Source: Cadophora sp. MPI-SDFR-AT-0126
Taxonomy: Eukaryota > Ascomycota > Leotiomycetes > Helotiales > Ploettnerulaceae
Assembly (NCBI GenBank): GCA_020747065.1
Contig: JAGMVK010000001.1
Coordinates: 124,001-188,000, forward strand
DNA length: 64,000 nucleotides
Direction of reading: 5' to 3'
The notes beneath the pieces are model-generated. The model saw only the letters and a program-made list of their open reading frames with translations, was not told where the DNA came from and did not search any database. A program made the position numbers and the translations under genes. Each line of letters begins with the position of its first letter. The stretch's first letter is position 1. This document shows, piece by piece, positions 22,244 to 34,150 of the stretch.

Positions 22244-22717
22244 CTTGGCTAGTAGAAGAATGTAGATCAGCACAAGGAAATCTTATAGAATGGTCATAGA
22301 GTGGCACTTACCAGCCAATATGGTCGTTGAGATATGAAGGGAAAAGGATGAGTACTGTCTCGCGAGTTTATTTTTATGTACGTGGTGGTGGTCGAATACG
22401 CTAAGACGCGACTAGTGCCTCGACTCAATTCACTTGACCAGAGCTCCCAATGCCGCGGCGTATTGAGGTGCTTTCAACTAAGGTGAGGGGGAAATGGAAA
22501 CGCAGCCTTGAAGAACCCGCTATGTAGATAGACCTTTTGTATGGATCGCGCAGTATCATATTAGAGTTTAAGGTTATGGCCCACAAGTGTTTTGTTTGCA
22601 GATCAGTCCATTTGCTTTGCCTCCAGCCCTCTACAAATCTGACTCTGCCAATGACCTAGACTTCATCCCTCAGCCGAGAAATCACCCCATCATTCCAGTA
22701 TCGTTGAATTGAATTCC

Positions 22718-23224
22718 TTAAGTCTTCTTGAAGCATCCATGGAAGGCCTTGGCGAACTTGCGGATCTTCGAGGAAGAAGACTTGACTACAAGATTGCCAT
22801 GCTCATCAAAGGCTACCTCACCAACGTGGTAGCCAACCCCGGTCTTCTTAGCAGCCTCAACGCCACTCTTCTCACCGCCACCGCCATCAGCAGTATTGAG
22901 TCCAGCCATGCTAGGAATCAGAGGAGCAATGTTGATATCAATAGCATCGATGGCAGCCTTGCGCTCAGCAGCTCTGATAGCCTCCGCCTTAGCCTCCGCC
23001 TTTGCCTCCGCGATCTTTCGAGACTCGTCGATGATGCGCTTGAGCTCGATGGTGTTGTTCTTGCGGCGCTCCATGCAGACGTCACAGAAACTGAGAATGT
23101 TTGCTGTAATGAGTGGGCCGATACTATCACATTTTTGTCTCTTTGTGGCGAGCTCGCAGCGGAAGATCTTGGGGGCGGCGCTGAAGCAACCGCAGTGGTA
23201 TTGATAGATTCGTCCGATACACAT
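22718..23224 (-). CDS. Small Cys-rich protein with helical Ala/Glu/Lys region
   Basis: Minus-strand frame ending at 22718; I take ATG 23224-23222 (MCIGRIYQYHCGCF) as the start, giving 168 aa. An in-frame ATG at 23278 also exists, but the stretch between holds GCTAAC..CAAAG, a branch/acceptor pair, and GCAAGT, a possible GC donor, just above it. That would make it a leader intron, as in the neighbouring gene. The first 55 residues carry the Cys/His pattern (HCGCF, FRCEL, KCDS, FCDVCMERRK). Next is a charged helix 'AEAKAEAKAEAIRAAERKAA', a Gly-rich linker and a basic tail 'KAFHGCFKKT'. It resembles the family 'MC....Y.CGH....C....C..C' of fungal unknowns. Possible zinc-binding module plus coiled coil (inference). 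Confidence 0.65.
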   Translation of the reverse strand: MCIGRIYQYHCGCFSAAPKIFRCELATKRQKCDSIGPLITANILSFCDVCMERRKNNTIELKRIIDESRKIAEAKAEAKAEAIRAAERKAAIDAIDINIAPLIPSMAGLNTADGGGGEKSGVEAAKKTGVGYHVGEVAFDEHGNLVVKSSSSKIRKFAKAFHGCFKKT

Positions 23225-23880
23225 CTTGAATGTGCTTTGAGAAGATGTTAGCTTCTTATATTTGAGATAGGAGGCCATGGTTGGGTGGTTTTACTTGCCT
23301 TTCGCAGTGGTGGTTTTGTTTGAGGAGGAAAATTCGAGGAGGAAGATTGAGAGGAAGAAATATATTTCTGTTGTTGTGGTGCTTTGAAGTAAACAAGCGA
23401 GATCGCGTCTACGTCACTTGGTGGTGATGCCTCAAATTAGCTTACAATTCACTCTTAGATACGCGTCTCTTCCTCCAAAGGAGGCGATGAACTTATATCA
23501 GCTCCGTGGAGATTGAAAAATTCGAGGCTGCTACTTATTTATGTTTTACCCCCCCCAGAAGGACGTCGAGAAACGTCAATTCGAAGCTGAACTTTGTGAT
23601 CAATTGAGGGGATAGAATTAAAAATGGTATGTCACAGAAGATGTTTATTTTAAGGATATCTCTCGAGCCCATGAAACGTCTCTCCCTGCGTCCAGAGACG
23701 CACCCCGTGGCGAGACGATTTTGCACTTTCGGTATCATACCTATTTTTACAGCAAGTATATGACTCTGTTATTTGTATATCACTTTCTTCAACTATTTCT
23801 CCCTCAACGTAATACTTAGTAATATAAAAAAAGGTGAAAGTAATGATACTATCAATTATTCTGATCACCTTATTGATCAC
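23225..23880. other. Upstream region and border of the A+T-rich block
   Basis: Leader/promoter of the Cys-rich gene, then a transition. Composition is normal to about 23,560 (an 8 bp C run at 23,551-23,558) and becomes A+T-rich after about 23,760. No gene supported. Confidence 0.5.
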
Positions 23881-24239
23881 TACATTGATTATTTGCCCTA
23901 TTTAAATCATAGCTATTCAAGTCTTTTAGAAATCTAAAATACTCAAAGAAAGGTTTTATAATAAAAGAATAAGGCCCTAATTTTTAAAAAGTCTTAGAAG
24001 CGAGTATAATATAGTATAAGAGTTATATCGTGAAAGAAAAGGGGGGATAAACCCCGCTTAATTACTAATTTCAAATAGCCGAGGCATAATATACTATATT
24101 CTAGTCTGAACTTGCTAAATTTACTTAACCTACTAAATTCGATATAAATCACGTGACTATTATTAGAGCTACCTTCTCGAATATTCCATAGGCGCTTAGT
24201 ACTATGCACTAGTCTAGAGTGCTATATCTTGTCCTGCTT

Positions 24240-26080
24240 TATTAATACTACTACGATAATAAGATGGATAAAGCTAGTTAAGCACTCGCATAAGGCGTTC
24301 TACCTGGAGTACCGAATTCGTACTATGCCCTTACAGATTATAGTTATATTGCTTGCTCTACCCTCTATTATCGTACTTACAGACGATGCTCGATAGAAGA
24401 AAAGGCTAAAAGCTAATAATACCTCACCCTATAGGAAGAGGATATCGTTGTTAAGTTTATATAATAAATAGCCCTTTTTAGATAGCTAGTACAAATAAAG
24501 TTTATCCCTACTATAGCTTTTAGTACTACCCGCGAACAACCTAAAGCGGATAGACTACTTAAGTCTCTAAGGAAGAACTAGGCGAAGGCTCTTAAAAACC
24601 GCTATCTAAAGCTATAAGCAAGAAGACTAAGTGCGTTAAACTAGAACTATTACGAAAGAAACATATATAATAAGGTTATATACTAGTTTAAGGTGATTAG
24701 AGAGGTATTAAAAGATCCTGCTATTTAGGCAGAGAATATATATAATATAGATAAGACTAGAGTAATGCTATCTATACTAGGTTCTATTAAAGCTCTTGTA
24801 CTTAAGGATAATCAGCGAAAGTATAGAGGCGCGCGTATTAAAAGAATAATAGTAATTGCAATCGAATGCATTAGTGCTAATAGTAGGTATCTTAAACCTA
24901 TGATTATATAGCCAGCTAGCACGCATTGAAGCAACTGAATTACGTTTTCTATCCCTGGATAGTATTATATAATTTCCGAATCTAGATATACTAACTCCAA
25001 AATCAGCCTTGAGTAACTTAAGTGTATCTTTTATCTTTAAATACAAGAGCAAGTGAATAAGAAACTATAGGTCCTAATTTGCAACAGCTTTAGAATACAT
25101 GAAACGCTTAAAATCTTAGAGTTTTACTTTAAAAATAATATTATCTTATACTATCTGCCCTCGCACACCTCTCATAAGACCTAGCCTTATGATATCGTAG
25201 TGTTCGCCTCCCTAAAGATAGCTTATTATGATTAAGTTAATTGACTTAAGCAAGAAGAGGTGAATATAATCAGTAAGTAATATTTTACAGCTTTCTTTAG
25301 CCCTACTAGGGAAAAAGTATTTACACTAAAAAATATCAAAGCTAGTTTCGCTACTAGTAATCTGTTCCCGCTTAATCTAAAGAGAGTACTCTGAGATATA
25401 ACTAAACCCCTGATTAACGTAGATATTTTAAGCGTTAAAGAAGTAGATATAAGGTCTTGTCTATAAGATATAGTACTATAAACGCCTGTGACGCTAGTGT
25501 CAGCAGAGGCCCTTATATCACTATAAAATCTAATTATTTAATAAGATACATATACACTTAATAATATAAGTAAAAGGAATTTACAAAGGCATATATAGAA
25601 GTTTATTAAGGCGAGCCAGATATTACTTATCGAAGCCGCCTTAAAGAATAACTAGATTTAATTCCTAACTATAATTAATAACGAAGCTAAAGTCCAACGA
25701 AAAACAAAGCTATTAATTTTAGGAAAAGCGAAGGTTATAAGCTATAAAGACCTTAAGGAAGCACAAGTGAAGCGTACTGAAAAGGACGCTACTAAAGAAG
25801 CCAAAAGTAAGGGTTAACGCAGCTATAAGCATCGAAGTGCTACACTAGAGGTAGATACTACTACTCCAGTGAAGTTAAAGCGTAGTCGAAAGTAGAAGAG
25901 TTATCTGCTAGAGAGAGACACAACAGAGCTAAGTATTAAAGTGCCGCAGATAAGCGAAGCGCTCTTACTAGCGTTAGTAAGAGCCTTAGTAATACTAACT
26001 ACTAGAACGCCCTTCTTAGAAGATAATATTATACTAAAACTATATAGAGCCCCAGAAGCGTATATATACTAGCGGAGGAT
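24240..26080 (+). pseudogene. Dead pogo/Fot1-type transposase (DDE_1, Tc1/mariner superfamily)
   Basis: Read in one plus-strand frame with many TAA/TAG/TGA stops. N-terminal helix-turn-helix part near 24,262-24,480 ('GVPNSYYALTDYSY'). Central part near 24,730-24,830 ('YNIDKTRVMLSILGSIKALV', with the usual catalytic first Asp context YNxDE). DDE core near 25,080-25,230 ('HETLKILEFYFKNNIILYYL', then 'PSHTSHKT' and a degraded 'QPYDIVVFASLKIAYYDQV'). C-terminal motif near 25,340-25,390 ('NIKASFATSNLFPLNLKRVL', cf. xGW/IxPxNPxRVL). This order and the 'LPSHTSHxxQPxDxxxFxPLKxAY' block are diagnostic of the fungal pogo/Fot1 group. The damage is what RIP produces. I could not see the terminal inverted repeats, so element ends are not set. 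Confidence 0.85.
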
Positions 26081-26831
26081 ACAGATAATAAGACTACTAT
26101 CTGTATAACAGATAGAAGGCTAATAGATTAGCTTTCTATTGAATATAGATCAAGGCAGCTTATAGCCTACGCTAGCTTCGCGACTACTTCATAGTATAAA
26201 AGAATTGTCGTTCTTCGTTAATCTTTTAGCGTAGTAATAATAATAGCCGGATAAATATTATTAAAGTAATTAGAAATAAAGATTAATTTTAACTTACTTT
26301 CCCTTAACCTTACGTATTTATATTTAATTTGCCCCTTTAGTCGTATACTATCGTATTATCCGCCGTACTTATAGTCGCTATCACGCTATTATCTTCTGAA
26401 TTATAGTTAAGGTCTTCGAAGTAGCATCGCAATCAGTCGTACTACTTCGACTACGAATATCTTTATACTCGCGCTAGATATTCCACTCAGATCGAGTTAT
26501 AAAATCGGTGACAGTTACTTTATCGAAGGAGGTAACGTAGGGATTTTCGAAAGCGGCGATAACAGAGTAGAGTCCTTTACGGACTAGAGTTAAATTAAGA
26601 TAGTTCATCGTGTTACTTCGAAGTTATTCTTTCTTGTGAAAGCCGTCAAGGTACAGTCGCTTACAAAATCGGCTTCCTTACCACACTCGCCAGAACTTTC
26701 TCAGCCCCACCTACTATACTATAGAAGATTCTGGAAATCAAGTGGCGATTATGGGGACTATAAAGACACATGCTCCCCTTGGCCCTCTATAAAATAGAGA
26801 TATAAAGAAAATATATTATATATAAAGCCCG

Positions 26832-27290
26832 TCACTTATCGCAAACCTGTGAATGTTTCCAAGTAAGGTCTAAAGCCTGCTCTACTACCGCCAGTGCATA
26901 GGTCTTGGCCTCTGCATATTTCCCTTGCTTGCGAAGTGATGCTGCGAGGTTTATCGGGCTCAAAAGCGTGTTTGGGTGCTCTTTCCCGAGCACTGTCTCC
27001 TGCAGCTGCAGCGTCTGCCGGTGCATGGCCTCGGCTTCTGCGTACTTGCCCTGCTTATGAAGCGATGCTGCGAGGTATATCGTACTTGAAAGCGTGTCTA
27101 AGTGCTCTTTCCCAAGCACCGTCTCTTGTAGTTGCAGCGTCTGCCGGTATATAGCCTCAGCCTCTGCGTACTTGCCCTGGCTGTTCAGCGATACTGCGAG
27201 GCATATCATGCTCAAAAGCGTGTCTGGGTGCTCTTTCCCTTCCTGACTACTGAGCTCAGGGTAATTTCCAGCTCTTGTTGATGCCTGCAA
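26832..27290 (-). pseudogene. Kinesin-light-chain-type TPR fragment
   Basis: Minus-strand frame to the stop at 26832. It contains three near-identical 42-residue TPR units built on 'GKEHPDTLLS', 'NLAxSLxxQGKYAEAEAxxR' and 'QTLQLQETVL' (as read: HPDTLLSMICLAVSL, HLDTLSSTIYLAASL, HPNTLLSPINLAASL). A final partial unit then ends 'VVEQALDLTWKHSQVCDK'. In fungi these repeats form the C-terminus of NB-ARC or patatin-type NLR proteins, which sense non-self or invaders. No nucleotide-binding domain is in the window. The upstream side (27,290-27,330) is unrelated sequence after an acceptor-like TTTGCAG. The G+C content is near normal, so the fragment escaped most RIP. It is read as a truncated NLR tail, not a whole gene. 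Confidence 0.7.
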
Positions 27291-27569
27291 AGACGAAGCC
27301 AAGGACTCATCGTGGCAATAGCACTGCATGTATCTGTTTAGTAAACGACATAAAGCACATTATTTTATATTAAGCCTTAGGTAGAGTAGGAGTATAGGGT
27401 TTAACATTCTTATATTTAAATAGAAGTTTAATGTAACAAATTTATCCACTTAAGCTCTGTTTCTATACTAAGCCCCGGGTTACTCCTTTGGCGTATACTT
27501 GTAACGGCCTTGTATACAGATCTAGGCTAAAGATACGAGGCTTATAAGGGATTCTTTTTGGTGCGGACG

Positions 27570-28480
27570 GCTTAAGAGTGGATGTTACAACTGTTAGAAA
27601 AAGATACTTGTGGTATGGAGAAGGAAGATACCTTAAGCAGCTCTGCCGTTGACGCGGTAGATGTCGTAGCGGATAGGAACCCGACAGCGTCTGAGTTTGA
27701 ATGCCAGCGATATAAATCGTCGACACCGACAGCCCTATCCTTTTTAACGTACTTTTGCATTAACTGCATCGTGATTGAGGAAAGCGCCCTGATATCACGA
27801 GGTCTGCTACCCGCCTTGACGTGACAGTATTCTTGATTTGCTATTCGACCGGATTAGCTCAGCTATCGCCTGTGTTAGACCGTCTTACTCACTAATTTTT
27901 ATATCGCCGTCTGTGTTTAGTAGTATATTTGAGTAGGTGAGGGATCCGTGTTCGAATCCTTCTGCTGTGAGGTAGGCTAGACCGGTAATGATCTGCTCTT
28001 ATTAGTAGATGTTCGTGAAGCATTTGGAGAAGCCTACCTGGCCGAGGATAGCTGCGAGTTGTCGTTTGTTAGGATAAGCTGGCGACCTTACGATCGGCTC
28101 GAGGGAGAGGGGCATATGCTCGAGGACAACGTAGAGGCCGCTATTAGTCGTGAAGGCTTCTAGGGCGGTGACAATATTTGGGTGCTAAAGCTGTCGATAT
28201 ATATGTAATGTCTTTTTAGCCGCCTGGGTTACGAATGCTCTCACAAAGACGAGCTCAACGGGAGCGGCCCTACGAATGGCTACTTTCACCGGGCCGCCGA
28301 GTTTAACATCGTAGAACTTCTCGTACTTCTTCTATGGGGTTCCTTACGCTGTTCTTAGCCGGATGTCAAGGGCTCGAATCAGGTGACTTTCATTGAACGT
28401 TAGTTCTACTAAAATCTCGCGGGTGCACGTGAGACTGATCGAATACCGGATTAGCGCTGGATAAGGGGCGTAAATTCAGA
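27570..28480 (-). pseudogene. Dead serine/threonine protein-kinase-like gene
   Basis: On the minus strand from about 28,480. One frame reads 'LIRYSISLTCTREILVEL', then 'FYDVKLGGPVKVAIRRA' (VAIK-like Lys replaced by Arg) and 'HPNIVTALEAFTTNSGLYVV', then 'LEHMPLSLEPIV' (hinge). An intron-like GTAGGC break is followed by 'ITGLAYLTAEGFEHGSLTYS', 'NILLNTDGDIKIS', and near 27,760-27,590 'TMQLMQKYVKKDRAVGVDDL' and 'NSDAVGFLSATTSTASTAEL'. In-frame TAA/TAG stops (around 28,358 and 28,345, and one before 'HPNIV') sit where Gln is expected. The HRD triad reads HGS, so even the intact ancestor was probably a pseudokinase. Both kinase lobes are represented. It lies between the pogo element and the Helitron. 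Confidence 0.7.
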
Positions 28481-28639
28481 ACTTTTACTAAGCCTTTTTT
28501 CTTGCTTTCTAATTAGTTAAAACTATGTGATATTAATGTGATTAGTTAGTGTGGCCTTTTCGTGCTTACTAATATTTACCTTCTAATAATCCACGTACTA
28601 TTTGGATATTCGTACTACTAATATTAGTAATAGATATAC

Positions 28640-31528
28640 TTATCTATTATACTTATTATAATAAAGAAAAGTTAATTATTAATTTCTAAAATAGTAATAA
28701 GATATTAGTATAATATATAGAGTATAGGAGTAAAATTTAAGCTATAAGATAGATTTACTTTACTGAAAAGAACTCTAATAGATAGCCTTTAATTAAGTGG
28801 AAAGATAATACTCCTTATTATAAGGGAAGAAGTACAAGGCCACTTACTTCTTATACTAGTAGTAGTGCTCTTAATCTAAATAGTTCTCTTTCTTATAAGT
28901 CTTTATCTTTAATATAAAGTTCTAATCCTAAGGTGCGGTTTATAGTATAAAACTACTCTTAGTAATCTAATAATACTAAGAAATAGCGCTATATAATTAC
29001 TATTAACTCTTAAGCTGAGAGAACTAATTAAAGAACTGATATTCCACTTATTAAATCTCTAGCTTCTATTATTAATTCCTTTGCTTTTATAGAATTATAT
29101 ATCCTATTCTTTTATAGATTAGAATATCGCTCTTTAGAACTATTAAATACTTAGTAATCCTTTTTATAGTCTTCGCCTTCTCTATTTAGATAAAGCTTTA
29201 GTTTCGATTATAACCTTAATAACACTAAGTAGAAGTATATAGATATTCTATTATAAGGATAGATAATTTAAGAATATATTAAGAGGCTAACTATAGCTAC
29301 TTATATATAACTAATCTATTTAGTGAATTAGTAAAGAGTTAAAGACTTCTATACTTTACTTATAAATATAGAAATAGTCTATTATCTTTAGTATAAAAAG
29401 GAATAAATAGATATTAAGATCTTAGATAGGATTTATTAATAATATTACTAATAGAATAAAACCGGATATTACTCTTATTTTATATTTAAAGCTAATAATA
29501 TAGACCTAGGAAAGATACTATACTACTTACTAAAGCTCTCTTAGATTAAGTAGATCTATATATCTCTTATTTACGTATAAATATAAGTCTATAGAGCTTA
29601 TAGTCTATAATTTAAGTATACTAGATATTATATTACTTTTATAAATAGTTATATTAAGTTTAGTAATAGAGTATTATTAATATCTTTAGAGCTTAATATA
29701 ATTCTCCTTACTTTAGTAAATAGTAATAAATAAATCCGGTGCTAATTCCTTAATAATTTTAAAGTTAGTTAGTATAAACTTTTTATCTAGTTTATATTCT
29801 TAAAGTAGAATTACTTTAATTATAAAGATATTACTATTAATTACGAACTATTAAAATAGTATTATTCCGAGGATAGTAATATTTATAATTAAATCACGCG
29901 AATTACGGAAACTTAAAAGATAATATCTTTTTTTATAAATGAAAATAATAATAAGCTAACTATATCTTAATAAGCTAAAATTAATAAAAAAGCTATAGAT
30001 AATAATAAAGTTATATAAGCTTTTTTAAATTACTTAGTTATTCTATATTTAGCGGAAGATACACTAGAGATAGTAGCTATTTATATAACTATTAAAAAGA
30101 CTCGGACTATTACTGCACTCTCTATTAGAATATAACTCCTCGATAAAATTAGAAGAACTTAGTAGCTTTTTACTATAGTATTTCTAACGCTTTTTTCTTA
30201 TAGATTAGCTAATTTTAATAATCTCTATTAATAATTAGTATCTTTATAGGAATAGGGATAATATCTTCTGCAGTTTTACGATAACTAGTTTAGATAGTAT
30301 CCTTGCTTTAAATTTTACTTATTTAATTAATTAATATAGAATAAATCTATATCTATAAGCTAATACTTTATTCACTAAAATTCTAATCTTATTAATCTAA
30401 TACTTAATAAATTAAAGAAAGCTCTTAAGACCTCTAAAGGCCTCTTACTTAAGATTATTTAATAAGAAGTATACCTCCTTAAAATACTACTATTTTAGAG
30501 TTTAAAGAGAAGCTCTCTTAAAACCTATATATATATAATTAATAATTCTTCGATAGTATTTATAACTACTAGTTATGCAAATATATAGTAGTACAATTTA
30601 TAATATCTCTTACTAAGATTTAATAAATATAGTACTACTACTAAAAAAGATAAGCAAAAGATTATATATAATATAATATAATTAAATCCTTATATTATTA
30701 CTTATTATATCTACTTACGAACTACTTTCTTTTAGAACGTAGTTCTTAAACTATTCCTTAACTATAAAAACTTCTAGTACAGAATTAAGTTTTAAATATA
30801 AGATATAGGATACTATTATAGTATTTATTAAATTCCTTATTATATCCTAAATAAAGATAACCCTAGCTTATTTTAAGATAGTACTCCTCTTATAGCTTAT
30901 AAAGATAAAGAAAATAAACTAATCTTTACAGAATATTAAGCTTAGAAGACTATAGCTATTAATTTAAATCTATCTTAGTAACTAAATAGAAAGAACCTAG
31001 TTTCTCTGCATTTTAAGGATATCTAGAATACTAAGGATTTTCTTAACTTAGTTCTTAATTATATATAAACTTACTATAGCTATCAATTAATCTATTATAT
31101 TTATATAGATAAGAATAGTAATTACTACTACCGGTTTTACTATCCTTGAATAATTCGAGTAAAGGTAGAAGTATATAAAGATATAAATCTAAAGTAGTAG
31201 TAATTTATAGTAGAGAGGGACTAGCTATTTTATAACTTATATACTATAATACTTATATTAATATAGTTAGTAAATCTTAATATTTAATCTATAATAATAT
31301 TCTACGGATTTATAAATTATATCTTAAAGTATTACTTTAAGCCAGAGAAGACTTCTTATATATATAAAGAACTTAAGATAAAAGTTTTAAAGTATATAAG
31401 TACCCGGAATCTAATATTATCTTTTATTACTAAGTTCCTTAATAAACTTATTAGAGAGAGAGATTACTCTATATAAGAGATTAGCTATATTATTCTTAAT
31501 TTACTATTATACTACTTCTCTTATATTA
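28640..31528 (+). mobile_element. Helitron, 5' part (helitron-like N-terminal and Rep-type region), RIP-degraded
   Basis: Plus-strand frames with dense stops. From about 31,060 to 31,520 they read the typical Helitron order: 'YYRFYYP' (RFHYP-like), 'VEVYKDINLK', 'LFYNLYTIILILI' (the 'NPYNxxIxxxWxxNxDIQ' region), 'GFINYILKYYFKPEKTSYIY' (the 'YxxKYxxKxE' region), 'KFLNKLIRERDYSI' and 'EISYIILNLLLYYFS' (the 'ERDxSAQExCHxLLxLPL' motif). The frame breaks exactly where the LTR of the Gypsy element begins (31,529). The helicase half is found beyond the other LTR, at 43,622 onward. The left end was set where A+T-rich coding-like sequence starts; true Helitron termini (5' TC, 3' CTRR hairpin) were not identified. 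Confidence 0.75.
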
Positions 31529-31712
31529 TGAAGAAGTAAAGTAGTGCCGTCAAGTGCATAGTAAATAGGGGAATAACTCGCGCGTAGATTAATTAGGTAA
31601 TGGAAGTAAGAGAAAGAAGATGATAATTACTAGTCTAGCAATACTAATCTATTTATCTATAACTGGAATAGAAAAATAAAAACCCTTATAGTAGGCCTTC
31701 AATCTTACTATA
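31529..31712 (-). repeat. LTR (3' LTR in element orientation)
   Basis: 184 bp beginning TG. It aligns without gaps to 43438-43621 at an offset of 11,909. I count about 33 differences, all but one of them transitions (C/T or G/A), so the copies were identical at insertion and then mutated independently by RIP. The terminal CA of the partner reads TA here. Confidence 0.9.
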
Positions 31713-31749
31713 TATGTTCCCCCCTAGTTTAGTAATCGTCCCTTAATTA

Positions 31750-34150
31750 TAATAATCTTATATATAATATAAAGAAGTTAAGAAAAGAAAAGCTAATCTT
31801 ATACCCTAAATCCTAAATTATTAAATTATACGCTCCCTATTCTATTCCTATATACTTTCTTTATAAATAGTAAATCCTTCTTTAGTGCTTCTTAAAGTAC
31901 TTCCTTACTTAGCTTATCTACGTTTACCTTTACTTTAAGTATAAGTAATTTTAATATATTTACCCTCTTTTTAAGAAAGTAATAGAATTTCTTTTTAAAT
32001 ATTTTTTTCTTAATCTTATATACTATTTTAAATACTTCTAATCTTACCCTTAGTACTTTCTTTTTTTAATCCTTAATATACTTATACGCTATCTCCTGAT
32101 CGCTCCTAAGTATAATATTCCTTTATACTACTACTGCTAGTAAATTCTATTTGTAATAAGTAATTTAAGTATTAGATAAGGTTCTTAAGTTAGATACCTT
32201 TACTATAGTAGCGAATCTAAAGGGAATTACATTATACTAGTTAAGTAACCCAAATAATATAGCTTATAGAGCAGTGAAATCCCTATAGGCGTTAGCTAGA
32301 TTTTACTATAAACTACTTTCTATTACTTTAAAAGACTTCTTATTATCTTATATAGCAATAAACTAAAGTAAAAGTATTTATTAGATAATTGTAATAGGAT
32401 TAGAGGATCTATATAAGATCTTAGGTAAGATAATACGTGTATTTCCCCTATTATATAGTATTTTAACCTAATCTATCCCTAGTACCTTAGTATCTTTTTA
32501 TATAAAAATCTAGTTTATAATCTAATGCATATAGTAATCGATATTTTACTCCTTAGCTTTAACTTGCTTTTATTATTTACCTAATTTATACTGCATTTCC
32601 TTATAGATAAAAGTGCAATTAGCCTTATCCTCTTAATCTAGTAAAATACTTCCTTGAATTATTATAATCCCGCAATTAATTACTAAAGCTTACGAAATAT
32701 TAATATTAATATAATAGAAGTAAGTACTATCTTCCAAAATAGTATACTTAGTATAGTAGAGGTAATTAATTAATCTTTATACTTTATTAGGGCAAAGGGT
32801 AGTATAGAGTATATAATACGTAGAGTCTTAATATATAAGCTACTAAGTAATTAAAAAAAATATATTATATAGCTATCTAATATTTTTCTTACTATTAATT
32901 TCCTAAAAATAATACTAATATATATTAGTTTCCTTTAAGATCTTATTATCTAGTAGCGAGTTAAACTACTATTTAAAAAGACTATAAATAATCTACCTAT
33001 CCTACCCTTACTACAGTAATATTAATAAGTCTCAGGAATTTAGGATTAGTTTTTAATTAAACTTAAAGACAAGTACCCCTTCCCACTACTAAAACTTATA
33101 TAACCTACGTTTATTTAAAGGCTTAAGTAATTGATTAGTTAATTAAAACTAATTATATATCTTTGGATTTATCTTTAGTTTCCTTATTTCTAATTTCTAA
33201 TCGTACACCTCTTGCAAGCACTTAATAGTAAGCTTTTTTAGTAATCTCTTTATATAAAGCCTTATATAGTTAATTATTAGGCGCAGGTATTAGTAATATA
33301 CTTATTAATATTCTAGTATCCGCCCTAAGAGCTGTATATTTATTATAAGAGGTAGTATTTTTTTTCCCTTAATAATTAATCTTTAATTATTTAAAATATC
33401 TTTAAAGTATTTATATTTTTATTTATTATTTTTAGTATTACTTATTTCTTTTTTCTCGCGATTCTTTATCTTTTTTCCTACTTCCTTTATCTTCTTCTTA
33501 TTAATTTTAGCCCTTTTACCTAAAGTAATACTAAACTCTTCTATAGCTATTACTCTTACTAATTAATTGAACCTTTGAAGTAGATTAGTAGTAGTAATAG
33601 TAGTCTCGCTACTGATTTTTCCTGCTAAGTAAATTAAATACTTTAGCTTACCTTTTTCTTATAATAAAGTTATTTTACTAATTTTAGTGCTTATACTTAA
33701 TAAACTTAGTAATCCTATAAATTATTCTTTTCCTATAAAATTACTTACTTTAAAATATATTCCTATCCTTTTCTATATACTTTTCAATATTACTTCTAAG
33801 GAGGCACTATTAATCTTCCCTTATACTGCCTTTACTAGGTCCCCTATAATAACCTCTTTCGCATTTAATATACTTTATTTACCTAATCCTATAATCTTTT
33901 TTTATACTTTAATATTTACTTATACTCTAGCCTTTTCTAAGAATATCTTTTCTAAAGCTTTACTATAGTTTATTATAAATTTAGCTAACCTAATTATTAA
34001 TTAATCTTATATAGTTTAATTAAGCTAATTTCTTGTAATCTTAGTATATACTTTCTAAAGGTAATTTCTCTTTTTAGTATTTATAGTAATAATAAGGTAA
34101 ACCTTAACCTAATTAGACTTAAACTCCGCCTTACTTATATGCGCTTTAAA
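31750..34150 (-). pseudogene. Unassigned dead ORF between integrase and 3' LTR
   Basis: On the minus strand a coherent protein-like frame can be followed with TAG/TAA stops. Examples are 'LNAKEVIIGDLVKAV', 'INSASLEVILKSI', 'LKYLIYLAGKISSETTITTT', 'IAIEEFSITLGKRAKINKKK' (about 33,890-33,440). Farther down, at about 32,300-31,900, Lys-rich stretches such as 'VLRVRLEVFKIVYKIKKK' occur. I recognise no domain; the region is Lys/Glu/Ile-rich with possible coiled coil. It is carried inside the Gypsy element and could be an accessory ORF, or an older insertion into the element. Confidence 0.45.

Noticed and set aside
27845..27970. tRNA-like words (TTAGCTCAG and GTTCGAATCC) about 100 bp apart
   Set aside because: No acceptor-stem pairing, and both words fall inside the minus-strand kinase-like reading frame, which explains them.
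33687..33968. 93-codon hydrophobic plus-strand open frame, possible membrane protein
   Set aside because: T-rich RIP DNA gives Leu/Ile/Phe/Tyr-rich frames by chance; the opposite strand carries the more coherent reading.
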